Assembly (NCBI RefSeq): GCF_040544485.1
Contig: NZ_JBDZDV010000009.1
Coordinates: forward strand, 1-42,494
Source: Lacicoccus halitifaciens
GTDB lineage: Bacteria; Bacillota; Bacilli; Staphylococcales; Salinicoccaceae
Reading direction: 5' to 3'
DNA: 42,494 nucleotides
Of this stretch, positions 9,088-18,159 are shown piece after piece; position 1 is the stretch's first letter, and every line of letters starts with the position of its first letter. Below the pieces are notes generated by a model. It saw only the letters and a program-made list of their open reading frames with translations, ran no database searches and was not told the origin of the DNA. The position numbers and the translations under genes were made by a program.

Positions 9088-9720
9088 TCAAAGTTTCACA
9101 AGATTATATTTGATCGCATAGATTACAGCCTGTGTACGGTCTGAGACTTCCAGCTTGTTCAGAATATGGCTGACATGCGTCTTCACTGTCTTCTCACTCA
9201 CATAAAGGGCCTCCCCGATCTCCTTGTTGGATTTGCCCTTAACGATCTCCTTCAGCACATCTATTTCACGTGCGGATAAGGCATTCCTTTCATGCGGCAG
9301 GTTTCCGGTATTATCGATGATCTTCAATATGTTCGGATGGATGACCTTCTCACCCTGGATCACATCCCTGATGGAGGAGACGAGCTCCTCCGCTTCCATC
9401 TCCTTGATGATGTAGCCGTCCGCCCGTGCCTGGAACACCGGCCTGATATATTCCTCGCTCGTGTAGCTCGAAAGTATGAGCACCTTCACCTTCGGATAAT
9501 CCGCCTTGATCATCCGGGTGAGCTCGATGCCGTCAATCTCCGGCATGACGAGATCCAGGAGTACCAAATCGACTTCCGCGTGGTGTTCCTTCAAGTATTC
9601 GAGCGTTTCCCTGCCGCTGCCGAAATCTTCGAGCACATTGATGTTCTCGGTGGTCGACAGCAGGAATTTCATGCCTTCCCTCACGATATGATGATCGTCC
9701 GTGATGATGACGTTATACAT
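9088..9720 (-). CDS. airR: NarL/FixJ-type response regulator, AirR-like
   Basis: This 210-aa protein has a receiver domain (residues 1-120; acidic pair DD at 8-9, phosphoacceptor Asp56 in LVLLDLVMP, Lys near 105) and a C-terminal LuxR/NarL helix-turn-helix (about 145-205; LSAREIDVLKEIVKGKSNKEIGE). It begins 5 nt after the kinase gene, so the two are co-transcribed and probably coupled. The ATG at 9720 has GGAG 8 nt upstream, whereas a GTG at 9729 overlaps it. The S. aureus AirR (YhcR) counterpart controls respiration, nitrate and cell-wall genes in response to oxygen. Assignment rests on kinase cysteines and gene order. Confidence 0.88.
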   Translation of the reverse strand: MYNVIITDDHHIVREGMKFLLSTTENINVLEDFGSGRETLEYLKEHHAEVDLVLLDLVMPEIDGIELTRMIKADYPKVKVLILSSYTSEEYIRPVFQARADGYIIKEMEAEELVSSIRDVIQGEKVIHPNILKIIDNTGNLPHERNALSAREIDVLKEIVKGKSNKEIGEALYVSEKTVKTHVSHILNKLEVSDRTQAVIYAIKYNLVKL

Positions 9721-9725
9721 ATGCT

Positions 9726-10832
9726 TCACTCCTCAATCGGTACAGTGATCCTGACGACTGTACCTTCATCAATTCCTGTATCTATATCCAGCTCGCCGCC
9801 GAGTTTCCTGATGCGTTCCCTCATGTTGCCGAAGCCGTAGCTCGTCGCCCTCTTGTTGCGCAGATCGAACCCGGCGCCCCTGTCCGTCACCGTCGTGTAA
9901 AGTTTTTTATCCCGTACGGTCATTTTGACATCCGCCTCTTTTACACCGGAGTGTTTCATGACGTTGTTCAGGCTTTCCTGTATGATGCGGTAGAGCTCGA
10001 TCTCTGCAGCGTCGCTGATGCTGTAGAAGCCTTCCAGTTCGATGTTGACCTTGACCCCGATGAGTTCGCTGTACGATTCGATGGCATGCAGTATGCCGTT
10101 CTCAAGCCCGATCGGCTTCAGCTGCCATATCAGTGCCTTCATTTCCTTCATGGCGTGTTTCGATGTATTTTCGATGGAGGTCAGGGCATCGTCGATCTTC
10201 TCTGCATCAGAGAGGGATTTCGCCGCATGGGACGTGATGCCGATGGAAAACAGCATCTGGTTCACGGAATCATGGAGGTCGCGTGCAAGCCGCTGACGCT
10301 CCTTGATGACGACACTTTCCTTCTCCTTTGCGGTCAGTTCGATCCTTTTCAAGGTCGATCCGATCTGGAATGCCACCGATTCGAGCAGTGCGAGCTCGTC
10401 CTTGTCGAACTCTTCACGGTCCGGGCTCGCCACGTTCAACAGACCGTAAGACTCGGAGCCGGATATGAGCGGCATGGTGGCATGGTGGGTGATGCCTTTA
10501 TTCTCCCCCGGGAACTCCAGCTGGGCCTTTTCAAGCCTTGAACAGACGAAGATGTTCGTCGCCGTCCTGAGCTGGCCTTTATGGTAAGCCCGGACACACC
10601 AGCAGCTCCCGTCATCCAGGTAGTGGCAGTCCCGCTTTTTAAGCGAAGGCGGAAGCCGGTAATGGGCAGCGAGTTCATGTTCACCCTCATCATTGATGAA
10701 GAAGATCCAGCCGGTATCGAATTCAGTATGGTCGATGAGTTCGCGGAGCGCACCGTCCAGCATCGTCTTAAGATCGGTCTCTTCATTCAGGAACTCTGCG
10801 ATATCTTTCAATAATTTTAATTTACTCTTCAT
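9726..10832 (-). CDS. airS: Oxygen/redox sensor kinase, AirS-like (GAF + HisKA_3)
   Basis: This soluble 368-aa kinase has a GAF domain (about 20-165), a HisKA_3 dimerisation domain with the phosphoacceptor in RDLHDSVNQ (His187), and an HATPase domain at the C-terminus (GFGNMRERI). The GAF domain carries four cysteines, Cys69, Cys77, Cys79 and Cys97, spaced CX7CXCX17C. S. aureus AirS holds a redox-active [2Fe-2S] cluster on GAF-domain cysteines, so the same is inferred here. The start is uncertain: ATG 10832 has GGGTG 5 nt upstream but the reading frame is open to 10901. There is no membrane segment, consistent with sensing in the cytoplasm. Confidence 0.87.
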   Translation of the reverse strand: MKSKLKLLKDIAEFLNEETDLKTMLDGALRELIDHTEFDTGWIFFINDEGEHELAAHYRLPPSLKKRDCHYLDDGSCWCVRAYHKGQLRTATNIFVCSRLEKAQLEFPGENKGITHHATMPLISGSESYGLLNVASPDREEFDKDELALLESVAFQIGSTLKRIELTAKEKESVVIKERQRLARDLHDSVNQMLFSIGITSHAAKSLSDAEKIDDALTSIENTSKHAMKEMKALIWQLKPIGLENGILHAIESYSELIGVKVNIELEGFYSISDAAEIELYRIIQESLNNVMKHSGVKEADVKMTVRDKKLYTTVTDRGAGFDLRNKRATSYGFGNMRERIRKLGGELDIDTGIDEGTVVRITVPIEE

Positions 10833-10877
10833 GGAAACACCCATATTCATTTCTGTTGTAATCAATTTGTAAAAATA

Positions 10878-10909
10878 TTGATGGCAAATGATCCCCTGCA
10901 TACTATAAT
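10878..10909 (+). promoter_or_regulatory. Probable promoter of the disulfide/RluD operon
   Basis: TTGATG (10878-10883) is followed after 17 nt by TACTAT and the overlapping perfect TATAAT (10904-10909). It lies about 50 nt before the DsbB-like start and within the divergent spacer shared with airS. Confidence 0.5.
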
Positions 10910-10956
10910 ATTATATTATGTAACCAAGTAAAGAAAGTAAGAGGAAGGTCGTCCAT

Positions 10957-11361
10957 ATGAAAAACAACAAACTATTCATGCAGCTGATATTCCTTGTCTC
11001 ATTGATTGCGACACTCGGTTCCCTGTATTTCAGCGAAGTCAGGATGTATCTTCCCTGCGAGATGTGCTGGTACCAGCGGATCATCATGTATCCGATCGTG
11101 CTCATATCATTCATCGGCCTCATCAGGAATGATCTGAATTCAAGGATTTACGTCAGGGCGTTCAGCGGCATCGGCATCATCACCTCCGCCTACCATTACA
11201 GCCTGCAGAAATTTTCGTTCATCGCCGACAGTCAGCCTGCTTGCACGGGTGTCGACTGTACTGTACAATATATAAATTGGTTCGGCTTTATCACGATTCC
11301 GTTTCTCGCACTCATCGCATTCATACTGATCTTTACAATGTCATTTTTAATCAAAAAATAA
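10957..11361 (+). CDS. bdbC: DsbB/BdbC-family thiol-disulfide oxidoreductase
   Basis: This 134-aa protein has four predicted membrane helices and two cysteine pairs: CEMC (Cys34/Cys37) after helix 1 and Cys96/Cys101 in the second outer loop. This is the DsbB/BdbC layout, in which electrons pass from an extracytoplasmic thiol oxidase through the two pairs to quinone. The next gene encodes a membrane-anchored CPHC protein and is the likely partner. The ribosome site GAGGAAGG is 8 nt before the ATG. It is transcribed divergently from the redox sensor AirS, so shared or opposite regulation is plausible but not shown. Confidence 0.88.
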   Translation: MKNNKLFMQLIFLVSLIATLGSLYFSEVRMYLPCEMCWYQRIIMYPIVLISFIGLIRNDLNSRIYVRAFSGIGIITSAYHYSLQKFSFIADSQPACTGVDCTVQYINWFGFITIPFLALIAFILIFTMSFLIKK

Positions 11362-11377
11362 AAGGAGTTATCATTGA

Positions 11378-11881
11378 ATGGGAAATAAAATATTTTACGG
11401 CATCATCGCAGCAATCGTTGTTGCATTCATCGCAATTTTCATCGTCATGAACAACAATTCATCCGAGCCTGACCAGCTGAGCGACTCGGGCTACTACCCT
11501 TATACGGATATGGAACCCGAGGCACTGAGCGGTCCGACGATCGACGCACTGGATAATGAGGATTACCATTATAACCAGACGCCGGCTGAAGTCGCAGGTG
11601 CCATCGAGGACGGCGACGGCCAGTACGTCTACTTCTGGTCCCCTACATGTCCACACTGCCTGGAAGCCACACCACTGCTTGTGGACGCTTTCGAACAGGC
11701 GGATGAAGACCTGATCCAGCTGAATGTCCTCGAGTACGAGGAGCCTTGGAGCACATACGAGCTTGAGGCGACACCGACACTCATCTACTTTGAAGATGGG
11801 GAAGAAGTCGAAAGAATTACCGGGAATCCGGGAGACGTTGAAAGCTATGAGTCATTCATCGCTGCAACTTCAGGAGAATAA
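11378..11881 (+). CDS. Membrane-anchored thioredoxin-like protein (CPHC)
   Basis: This 167-aa protein has one N-terminal membrane helix (about 7-24), an acidic stalk to about residue 65, and a thioredoxin fold with active site CPHC (Cys91-Cys94) and the cis-proline ATPT. CPHC is the DsbA-type redox motif, but the fold is thioredoxin-like without the helical insert of DsbA. It begins 16 nt after the DsbB-like gene, with AAAGGAG upstream, and probably acts outside the membrane with it to form or reshuffle disulfides. Substrates are unknown. The strongly acidic composition fits secreted-side proteins of halotolerant bacteria. Confidence 0.83.
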   Translation: MGNKIFYGIIAAIVVAFIAIFIVMNNNSSEPDQLSDSGYYPYTDMEPEALSGPTIDALDNEDYHYNQTPAEVAGAIEDGDGQYVYFWSPTCPHCLEATPLLVDAFEQADEDLIQLNVLEYEEPWSTYELEATPTLIYFEDGEEVERITGNPGDVESYESFIAATSGE

Positions 11882-11884
11882 TTG

Positions 11885-12712
11885 ATGAAATTCACAGTGC
11901 ATGAAAATTTTGACGGCCAGTCCCTCGAAGACGTCTTAAAGACGCTTCACTTATCGAAAAAGGAACTTCATCTTCTGCGCATGTCAAAAGATATCGAAAT
12001 CAACTCGGAGAAGAAGCCTTTGAACACCGTCCTCCATACGGGTGATGCCGTAGATCTCCCGGCGGCGGAAGAAAAAAGCCAGTACAAGCCGAGTTACAGG
12101 ACATGCGAAGTATTGTACGAGGACAGATATCTCGCCCTCCTCTTCAAGCCTCGCGGCGTCAAGACACATCCGAATGAAATGCACGAAACGAACACATTGA
12201 TGAACCATGCACTCTATACGCTCGATGTGGATTATCTCGAACCCGTCCACCGTCTCGATCAGGAGACGAAAGGCGTGATACTGGTGGCCAAGCACCCATA
12301 CGTCAAAAAGATGCTTGATCATATGCTGGCTGAACGCGAAATCAAGCGCGTCTACATCGCAAGGGTCGATACGAAGAAACGTCTGGAGCCCCAGACCATT
12401 TCCGCACCGATCGCCAAAAACCCGAAAGAAAGAAATAAATACCACGTCACCCCGCGCGGAAAAGAAGCCGTGACGAACATCATCAAATCCAAAGTGACGG
12501 ATGAGTACTGTGAAATCGAACTGGAGCTTGAAACCGGGCGCACCCACCAGATCAGAGTCCATCTTGCGCATATCGGGTTTCCCATCATCGGAGATCCGTT
12601 GTACGGCGGCTCGACACTGAGGGATCTGCAGCTGTTCAGCTATAAGATGTCATTCATCCATCCGATCCTTCAGAAAGAATTGACCATCGCACTGGATAAA
12701 GATGAATTATAA
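11885..12712 (+). CDS. RluD-family RNA pseudouridine synthase
   Basis: This 275-aa protein has an S4-like N-terminal region (residues 10-60) and the RluA/RluD catalytic domain with HRLDQETKG (catalytic Asp125) and the later RTHQIRVHLAHIGFPIIGDPLYG segment. It isomerises uridine to pseudouridine in rRNA or tRNA; the exact target cannot be read from sequence. It starts 3 nt after the thioredoxin-like gene, so the three genes form one transcript ending at the hairpin at 12716. ATG 11885 has GGAG 8 nt upstream; a TTG at 11882 is the alternative. Confidence 0.88.
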   Translation: MKFTVHENFDGQSLEDVLKTLHLSKKELHLLRMSKDIEINSEKKPLNTVLHTGDAVDLPAAEEKSQYKPSYRTCEVLYEDRYLALLFKPRGVKTHPNEMHETNTLMNHALYTLDVDYLEPVHRLDQETKGVILVAKHPYVKKMLDHMLAEREIKRVYIARVDTKKRLEPQTISAPIAKNPKERNKYHVTPRGKEAVTNIIKSKVTDEYCEIELELETGRTHQIRVHLAHIGFPIIGDPLYGGSTLRDLQLFSYKMSFIHPILQKELTIALDKDEL

Positions 12713-12715
12713 ATG

Positions 12716-12758
12716 AAAAAGCCCTTTGAAATCACAATGATTTCAAAGGGCTTTTTTT
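12716..12758. terminator. Convergent bidirectional terminator
   Basis: A perfect 14-bp stem (GCCCTTTGAAATCA and its complement) with a 3-nt loop is flanked by AAAAA and TTTTTTT. It ends both the RluD operon on plus and the ppk unit on minus. Confidence 0.92.
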
Positions 12759-12771
12759 ATGGTGCCGCATA

Positions 12772-14892
12772 TCAGTTGCTCTTCTTGAATCTGTTCCTGA
12801 TCCGCGTCAGCAGATAATTTTCCTTATGTTCTATCTGTTCACGGTTCACTTTCAGCGCACGGCGCATCAGTTCTTCCTGCGCGCTGAGCAGCGGCGCATC
12901 ATTCCTCACATATGCGTAAGTGCCGTCCGGCTTCTGGTAGCGTGCTTTTTTATTGTCTCTCAAGTACAGTGCGTTGATCTCCTTCAATTCTTCGATGAAC
13001 CTTTCATCATTCACCGGGAAGAGGATCTCCACACGCTTGATCATGTTCCTTGTCATCATATCCGCAGAGGATAAAAACATCTTATCCTGTCCGTTATGGC
13101 GGAAGTAATAGATCCTTGTATGTTCCAGGAACCTGCCGACCACACTGATGACGCGGATATTTTCACTCACACCGGGAATCCCTGCCTTCAGACAGCATAT
13201 GCCGCGGATCACGAGGTCGATCCTGACGCCTTCCTGTGATGCGATGAGCAGCTTATCAATGATCTTCTTATCGGTAAGTGAGTTCATCTTGGCGAATATA
13301 TAGCCGTTGCCGTGCGCTTTATGGAATGCGATTTCCTTGTTGATGTAATCATCGAACAAATCCCGGATTTCAAAAGGTGCCACATGCAGCGATTTGTATT
13401 CGGGTTTCAGTGAATATCCGCTCAAGTAGTTGAAGAAGTTGATCGCATCGTCGCCGATATCCGGATCTGTCGTGATGATGCCCATATCCGTATATTGCTT
13501 CGCTGTGGAGTCGTTGTAATTGCCCGTCCCGAGATGGACGAACCTGACCAGCTTGTTCCTCACACGCTTGATGACGAGTGTGATCTTGCTGTGCGTCTTC
13601 AAATAGTTCATACCGTAGATCACATGGCATCCTGCATCCTCGAGCTCCTTCGCCCAGTGGACGTTGCTCTCCTCATCGAACCGCGCCTTCAATTCGACCA
13701 GCACCGAGACCTGCTTGCCGTTCTCGGAAGCTTCCTTCAGGGCGGCGATGATCGGTGAATCGCTCGATACACGGTACAACGTCTGCTTGATCGCGAGCAC
13801 ATCCGGGTCTTCCGCCGCCTCTTTGACGAAATCCACGATCGGCTGGAATGACTCGAACGGATGGTGCAGGAAGATATCTTCCTTCAAGGCGCGCTCATAC
13901 ACATCGTCCGTACCGAGGAACTTCGGGGACTGCGGTTCGAACGGTTTATAGATCAAATTCGGGTATCTCCCCTTAAGGTTCGAGACGAACTCGAAAAGGA
14001 AAGTCAGATCCAGCGGCCCGTCAAACTTATACACATCATTTTCACCGAGGGAGAGCTCCTCCATTAAAAATGAGCCTTTGATCGCACTGTCCCCGCCGCT
14101 GTCGATCTCGAGGCGCACTGCTGCACCTTTCGTGCGTTCCTTGAGGAACCTTTCGATTTCGATCAGCAGATCCTGTGCCCCCTCCTCATGGATGGTGAGG
14201 TCGGCATTCCGCGTGATCCTGAATGCGAATGTCCTGTCTATTTTGTACCCTTTGAATAATTTGCCGACATTCCTGATGATGATGTCTTCGGACAGCACGA
14301 CGTATGTCCTGCCGTCATCATGGAAAGTGTAGAACCGTTTGATGATTGTCGGCAGCTGCACGATCGCCGTCTGATCACCAAGCTCATTCGACAGATTCAC
14401 GAATATATTGATCTTTTTATTCATCAGCTTCGGGAAAGGCCGGTATGCATCGATGCCGAGCGGCGTCAATGAAGGGAAGATTTCTTCGTCGAAGATTTTA
14501 TCCGTCTCCGCTTTGAATCCATCAGGCAGATCTTCCGGCTTTTTGAAATAAACCCCGTAACTTTCAAGTTCATCTTTAAGGTCGTTGAAGATGCGGTACT
14601 GGGCTGTGCAGTTTTCCCTGTTCAATCTGCTGATGTTTTCAAGCTGCTCACCCGGGGTCATCTTCGTCTTATTTTCAGGCTCATGGTAATTCATCTTCAC
14701 CTGGTCTTTCAGCCCGCCGACCCTGACCATGAAAAATTCATCCAGGTTGGAACTGGTGATTGCGAGGAATTTGAATCGTTCGAGCAATGGATTATGGTCA
14801 TCGATCGCCTCTTCCAGCACTCTGTAATTGAACCTGAGCCAGCTCAGTTCACGGTTATCATAATATTCCCTGTTGTCGAGTTTGTATTCCAC
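12772..14892 (-). CDS. ppk: Polyphosphate kinase (PPK1)
   Basis: This 706-aa PPK1 polymerises the gamma phosphate of ATP into polyphosphate. Visible motifs are the N-terminal NRELSWLRFNYRVLEEA, the central VELKARFDEESN, the phosphohistidine motif VHLGTGNYND, and the second catalytic histidine region FLEHTRIYYF. Length is normal for the family. Start choice: the GTG at 14892 has GGAGGG 6 nt upstream, while ATG 14898 directly abuts that site and ATG 14913 has none. It lies 36 nt after ppx, so degradation and synthesis of polyphosphate are encoded together, behind fumC. Confidence 0.93.
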   Translation of the reverse strand: MEYKLDNREYYDNRELSWLRFNYRVLEEAIDDHNPLLERFKFLAITSSNLDEFFMVRVGGLKDQVKMNYHEPENKTKMTPGEQLENISRLNRENCTAQYRIFNDLKDELESYGVYFKKPEDLPDGFKAETDKIFDEEIFPSLTPLGIDAYRPFPKLMNKKINIFVNLSNELGDQTAIVQLPTIIKRFYTFHDDGRTYVVLSEDIIIRNVGKLFKGYKIDRTFAFRITRNADLTIHEEGAQDLLIEIERFLKERTKGAAVRLEIDSGGDSAIKGSFLMEELSLGENDVYKFDGPLDLTFLFEFVSNLKGRYPNLIYKPFEPQSPKFLGTDDVYERALKEDIFLHHPFESFQPIVDFVKEAAEDPDVLAIKQTLYRVSSDSPIIAALKEASENGKQVSVLVELKARFDEESNVHWAKELEDAGCHVIYGMNYLKTHSKITLVIKRVRNKLVRFVHLGTGNYNDSTAKQYTDMGIITTDPDIGDDAINFFNYLSGYSLKPEYKSLHVAPFEIRDLFDDYINKEIAFHKAHGNGYIFAKMNSLTDKKIIDKLLIASQEGVRIDLVIRGICCLKAGIPGVSENIRVISVVGRFLEHTRIYYFRHNGQDKMFLSSADMMTRNMIKRVEILFPVNDERFIEELKEINALYLRDNKKARYQKPDGTYAYVRNDAPLLSAQEELMRRALKVNREQIEHKENYLLTRIRNRFKKSN

Positions 14893-14928
14893 GGTCATCC
14901 CTCCAATCACCATTATATCGTTTTAATG

Positions 14929-16455
14929 TTAAGCTTCTATGAATTTTATCGCCAATTTCTTATCGAGTATCTTCTCGATATGCTTCTTCTGTCTTGATGC
15001 CTGATATTCCTCGGCGATCGGGTCACCCTTATACTTGATGGTGAGCAGATACTCATCATCATGCTCTTCAAGATACAGGTCACTGACGATGTTCGTATGC
15101 GAGATATTGAGCGCATTCGAAAATTTGAGTATGCTCCCGAGATCGAGCAGCAGTTTGATGTCCTCGTCATCAAACCAGCCCACGTCCTCTGCATAAAATT
15201 TAAGGAGCGTCTTGTTCTTGAAGCTTGCAATCAACGCAAGCCGCACCCGGTCCCGGTGGACGATGCCGTTGATGTTGCTGTTGGCGAGCAGGTAGAATGT
15301 ATGCTGGCTCGTCGCATCCCGGTCTATGAAATCACCGAGATAGAATATTTTAGCCGCGTTCTTCAAAAGGTATTTGTCATGCTTCGATATCGTGAGCAGA
15401 TCATGGCGGTTCAGTTCATGGTAGATGCGCTCCGTGATTTCAGTCCGCTTCTCGGAGGTTTCCGGATTCAGCTTGAAATCATTGGCGAGCTCGCTCATCG
15501 CATCCTCGTAGATCTTATATTTGTTGAAGGCATACGGCTTCTCCTTCGCTATGATGGACATGGCGAGACCTTCACGCAGGCCTTTGCGGCTGAATTTGAA
15601 TTCCTTCGCATCGACGATGTCGTAAAGTGTCTTGAAGACGAGCAGGCTCGGCAGTATGATGTCACTGCGGTCCCTGCTCAGACCGTCGATATCATCCAGA
15701 TCTTCACCTTCAGTATTCATAAGGATATCCATGACACCTTCAAGGCCGTCACGCTGAAGGGAATAACCGTGCACACCGGCGATCGGATAATTGATCATCG
15801 ACTGATGAATCCGGGCGACGTTCCGGGCACTGCCGCCGATCGCAAGGATGGGAACGCGCCTTTTGGCCAGCCATCTGACCTTTCCAAGTTCCTCTTCAAT
15901 ATGTTTTCGTGCTTCTTTGATCGCACCTTCGTCATTATGGGCTTTTCCTTCAAAGAACATTTCCTGGAGCGTCACCACGCCGTAAGGGATACTTGTGGAA
16001 TAGATGAGTTCTTTATCTTCGAAGAAAGTGAGCTCCGTGCTTCCCCCGCCGATGTCGATGGTGACTGCGTCATGGGTGCTGATCGTATGGGTGACTGCAT
16101 GGAAGCCGTAATAAGCCTCTTCCTTGCCGGAGATCACTTTGATGTCGATATCCAGGTCTTCTTTGACACGCTTCACAATATCGTCGACATTTGAAGAATT
16201 CCTGATGGCTGCAGTGGCGACGGGATACAAGTCTGCCACATCATACTTGTCGGCAATCTGCTTGAAGCTGTGGAGTATATTCACCAGAAGTTCGATCCCC
16301 TCTTCTTCCATGAGACCGTCTTCAGTCACGTAACCCGCGAGCCTTGCAGGCGTTTTTATATTCTGGATCTCTTTCAGACCCGTCTCTTCGGTATACTCGA
16401 ACAGAACCAGCCGTACGGTGTTCGAGCCTATATCTATCAAGCCTATCCGTTTCAT
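14929..16455 (-). CDS. ppx: Exopolyphosphatase, Ppx/GppA family
   Basis: This 508-aa protein has the ASKHA nucleotide-binding fold with GLIDIGSNTVRL at the N-terminus and IDIGGGSTEL near residue 140, followed by an HD-like helical C-terminal half. Family members release phosphate from polyphosphate ends or hydrolyse pppGpp; linkage to ppk favours exopolyphosphatase. AGGTGA lies 6 nt before the ATG. The gap to the upstream fumC stop is 11 nt, so fumC-ppx-ppk is one unit. Length is close to the long Ppx form rather than the 300-aa form. Confidence 0.9.
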   Translation of the reverse strand: MKRIGLIDIGSNTVRLVLFEYTEETGLKEIQNIKTPARLAGYVTEDGLMEEEGIELLVNILHSFKQIADKYDVADLYPVATAAIRNSSNVDDIVKRVKEDLDIDIKVISGKEEAYYGFHAVTHTISTHDAVTIDIGGGSTELTFFEDKELIYSTSIPYGVVTLQEMFFEGKAHNDEGAIKEARKHIEEELGKVRWLAKRRVPILAIGGSARNVARIHQSMINYPIAGVHGYSLQRDGLEGVMDILMNTEGEDLDDIDGLSRDRSDIILPSLLVFKTLYDIVDAKEFKFSRKGLREGLAMSIIAKEKPYAFNKYKIYEDAMSELANDFKLNPETSEKRTEITERIYHELNRHDLLTISKHDKYLLKNAAKIFYLGDFIDRDATSQHTFYLLANSNINGIVHRDRVRLALIASFKNKTLLKFYAEDVGWFDDEDIKLLLDLGSILKFSNALNISHTNIVSDLYLEEHDDEYLLTIKYKGDPIAEEYQASRQKKHIEKILDKKLAIKFIEA

Positions 16456-16466
16456 AAAAAGTTCAC

Positions 16467-17858
16467 CTATTCTTTAGATTCAGTCATATCTTCAGGTCTG
16501 ATCCACTCATCGAACTGCGCTTCCGTCAAATGACCGGATTCGACAGCTGATTCTTTCAGCGTGATGCCTTTTTCATGAGCATTCTTGGCAATTTTCGCCG
16601 CTTTTTCATAACCGATATGCGGATTCAGTGCCGTGACGAGCATCAATGAATTATTTAGGAACCTGTCTATGTTTTCATGTATCGGTTTGATGCCGACAGC
16701 ACATTTATCATTGAATGTTACCATGCCGTCTGCCAGAAGGTAGATCGACTGCAGTGTATTGTACAGGATCACCGGCTTGAAAACATTGAGTTCGAAGTTG
16801 CCCTGTGATGCTGCAAATCCGACTGCTGCGTCATTTCCGAAGACCTGTGTCGCCACCATCGTCAGCATCTCCGACTGGGTCGGGTTGACTTTGCCCGGCA
16901 TGATGGATGACCCCGGTTCATTGGCGGGGATTTCAATCTCCGCAATGCCCGCACGCGGCCCTGAAGCAAGCCATCTCACGTCGTTTGCGATCTTCATGAG
17001 GTCTGCTGCAAGCGCTTTAAGTGCACCGTGCAGATAGACCACTTCATCATGTGCAGTGAGGGCATGGAACTTGTTCGGGCTTGTGACGAACTCGTAACCG
17101 GTCTGGACGGATAACTCCCTTGCCACACGCGCACCGAATTCAGGGTGTGCATTGATGCCGGTGCCCACCGCCGTGCCGCCGATCGCAAGGTTCCTGAGCT
17201 GGCCTTTCGACTCTTCGATGAGTTCCTCACACTTTTCAAGCATGTATCTCCAGCCGCTGATTTCCTGTCCGAGCGTGAGCGGTGTCGCATCCTGCAGATG
17301 CGTACGGCCGATTTTGATGATATCATCATACTCTTTTTCCTGTGCTTCGAAAGTTCTTTTCAATTTCATCAGTGCAGGCAGCAGCTGCTCTTCTACAGAT
17401 ACGAGGAGTGCCACGTGCATTGCTGTCGGATATGTGTCATTGGAGCTCTGAGACATGTTCACATCGTCATTCGGATGGACTTTCTCATCTTCGATACCCT
17501 TTTCCTGCAAGTACTCGTTGGCGACATAGCTGACGACTTCGTTGACGTTCATGTTGCTCTGTGTGCCGCTTCCGGTCTGCCAGACGACAAGCGGGAAATG
17601 CTCGTCCAGTTCACGGTTGATTACACGGTCGCATGCATATGCAATCGCATCCTTCTTGTTGTCCGACAGTTTGCCCAGATTGTTGTTCGCAACAGCCGCC
17701 GCTTTTTTCAGCTCGGCGAATGCCACGATCACTTCAATCGGCATCTTCTCTTTGCCGACCGGGAAATTCTGACGGCTGCGTTCGGTCTGTGCCGCCCAGT
17801 ATTTATCAGCGGGTACTTTGATTTCTCCAATAGTATCTTTTTCAATTCTGTATGACAA
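16467..17858 (-). CDS. fumC: Class II fumarate hydratase
   Basis: This 463-aa TCA-cycle enzyme interconverts fumarate and malate. The superfamily signature GSSIMPGKVNP is present, as are the TGSGTQSNMNVNEV and SSNDTYPTAMH motifs that bind substrate across subunits of the tetramer. FumC is iron-independent. The start codon is TTG at 17858 with a strong AGGAGG 9 nt upstream; no ATG is available nearby. It leads the fumC-ppx-ppk unit, and a 9-bp-arm dyad lies just upstream (17877-17907). Confidence 0.95.
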   Translation of the reverse strand: MSYRIEKDTIGEIKVPADKYWAAQTERSRQNFPVGKEKMPIEVIVAFAELKKAAAVANNNLGKLSDNKKDAIAYACDRVINRELDEHFPLVVWQTGSGTQSNMNVNEVVSYVANEYLQEKGIEDEKVHPNDDVNMSQSSNDTYPTAMHVALLVSVEEQLLPALMKLKRTFEAQEKEYDDIIKIGRTHLQDATPLTLGQEISGWRYMLEKCEELIEESKGQLRNLAIGGTAVGTGINAHPEFGARVARELSVQTGYEFVTSPNKFHALTAHDEVVYLHGALKALAADLMKIANDVRWLASGPRAGIAEIEIPANEPGSSIMPGKVNPTQSEMLTMVATQVFGNDAAVGFAASQGNFELNVFKPVILYNTLQSIYLLADGMVTFNDKCAVGIKPIHENIDRFLNNSLMLVTALNPHIGYEKAAKIAKNAHEKGITLKESAVESGHLTEAQFDEWIRPEDMTESKE

Positions 17859-17876
17859 TGAAAAAAACCTCCTGTA

Positions 17877-17907
17877 AATTAGTATTCATCAACATTTTAT
17901 ACTAATT
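17877..17907. promoter_or_regulatory. Perfect dyad upstream of fumC (candidate operator or leader hairpin)
   Basis: AATTAGTAT (17877-17885) and ATACTAATT (17899-17907) are perfect inverted copies 13 nt apart, 19 nt before the TTG start of fumC. One arm overlaps the AT-rich sequence TAGTATAAA, which could serve as a -10 element on the minus strand. Confidence 0.45.
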
Positions 17908-17925
17908 CACCAGAGGATTCATCTG

Positions 17926-18138
17926 TTATTCATCATTTTCTTGCCGATCTGCATGCGACTCATCAACAGAAGTATCAATCGGATAGTCCGGGTTTTGGGA
18001 AAGCTGTTCCATTTCCCGGCCGAGCTCACGCACATCTTCCATATCGTACGTCATCGTATTCGGATCCGGTTCCACCAGATCCTTATAGTCTTCATCCTCG
18101 TCATTTCCGTATCGGACCTTCCAGTCTTCCTTCTTCAT
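17926..18138 (-). CDS. Small acidic hypothetical protein
   Basis: This 70-residue, strongly acidic protein (many Asp and Glu, few hydrophobic residues) has no membrane segment or known motif and is probably largely disordered. GGTGAGG lies about 5 nt before the ATG, and it follows the NagB-fold gene by 21 nt, so the two are probably co-transcribed. I do not recognise a family. The ribosome site and placement in an otherwise tight gene pair argue that it is real. Confidence 0.6.
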   Translation of the reverse strand: MKKEDWKVRYGNDEDEDYKDLVEPDPNTMTYDMEDVRELGREMEQLSQNPDYPIDTSVDESHADRQENDE

Positions 18139-18159
18139 CCCGTCCTCACCTCTTCAGAC

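Noticed and set aside
10911..11123. 70-codon frame opposite the DsbB-like gene
   Set aside because: No ribosome site, antisense to a clear gene, no family resemblance.
15061..16194. 377-codon open frame on plus, opposite ppx
   Set aside because: It lies wholly antisense to a well-supported gene with intact motifs and shows no protein family pattern.
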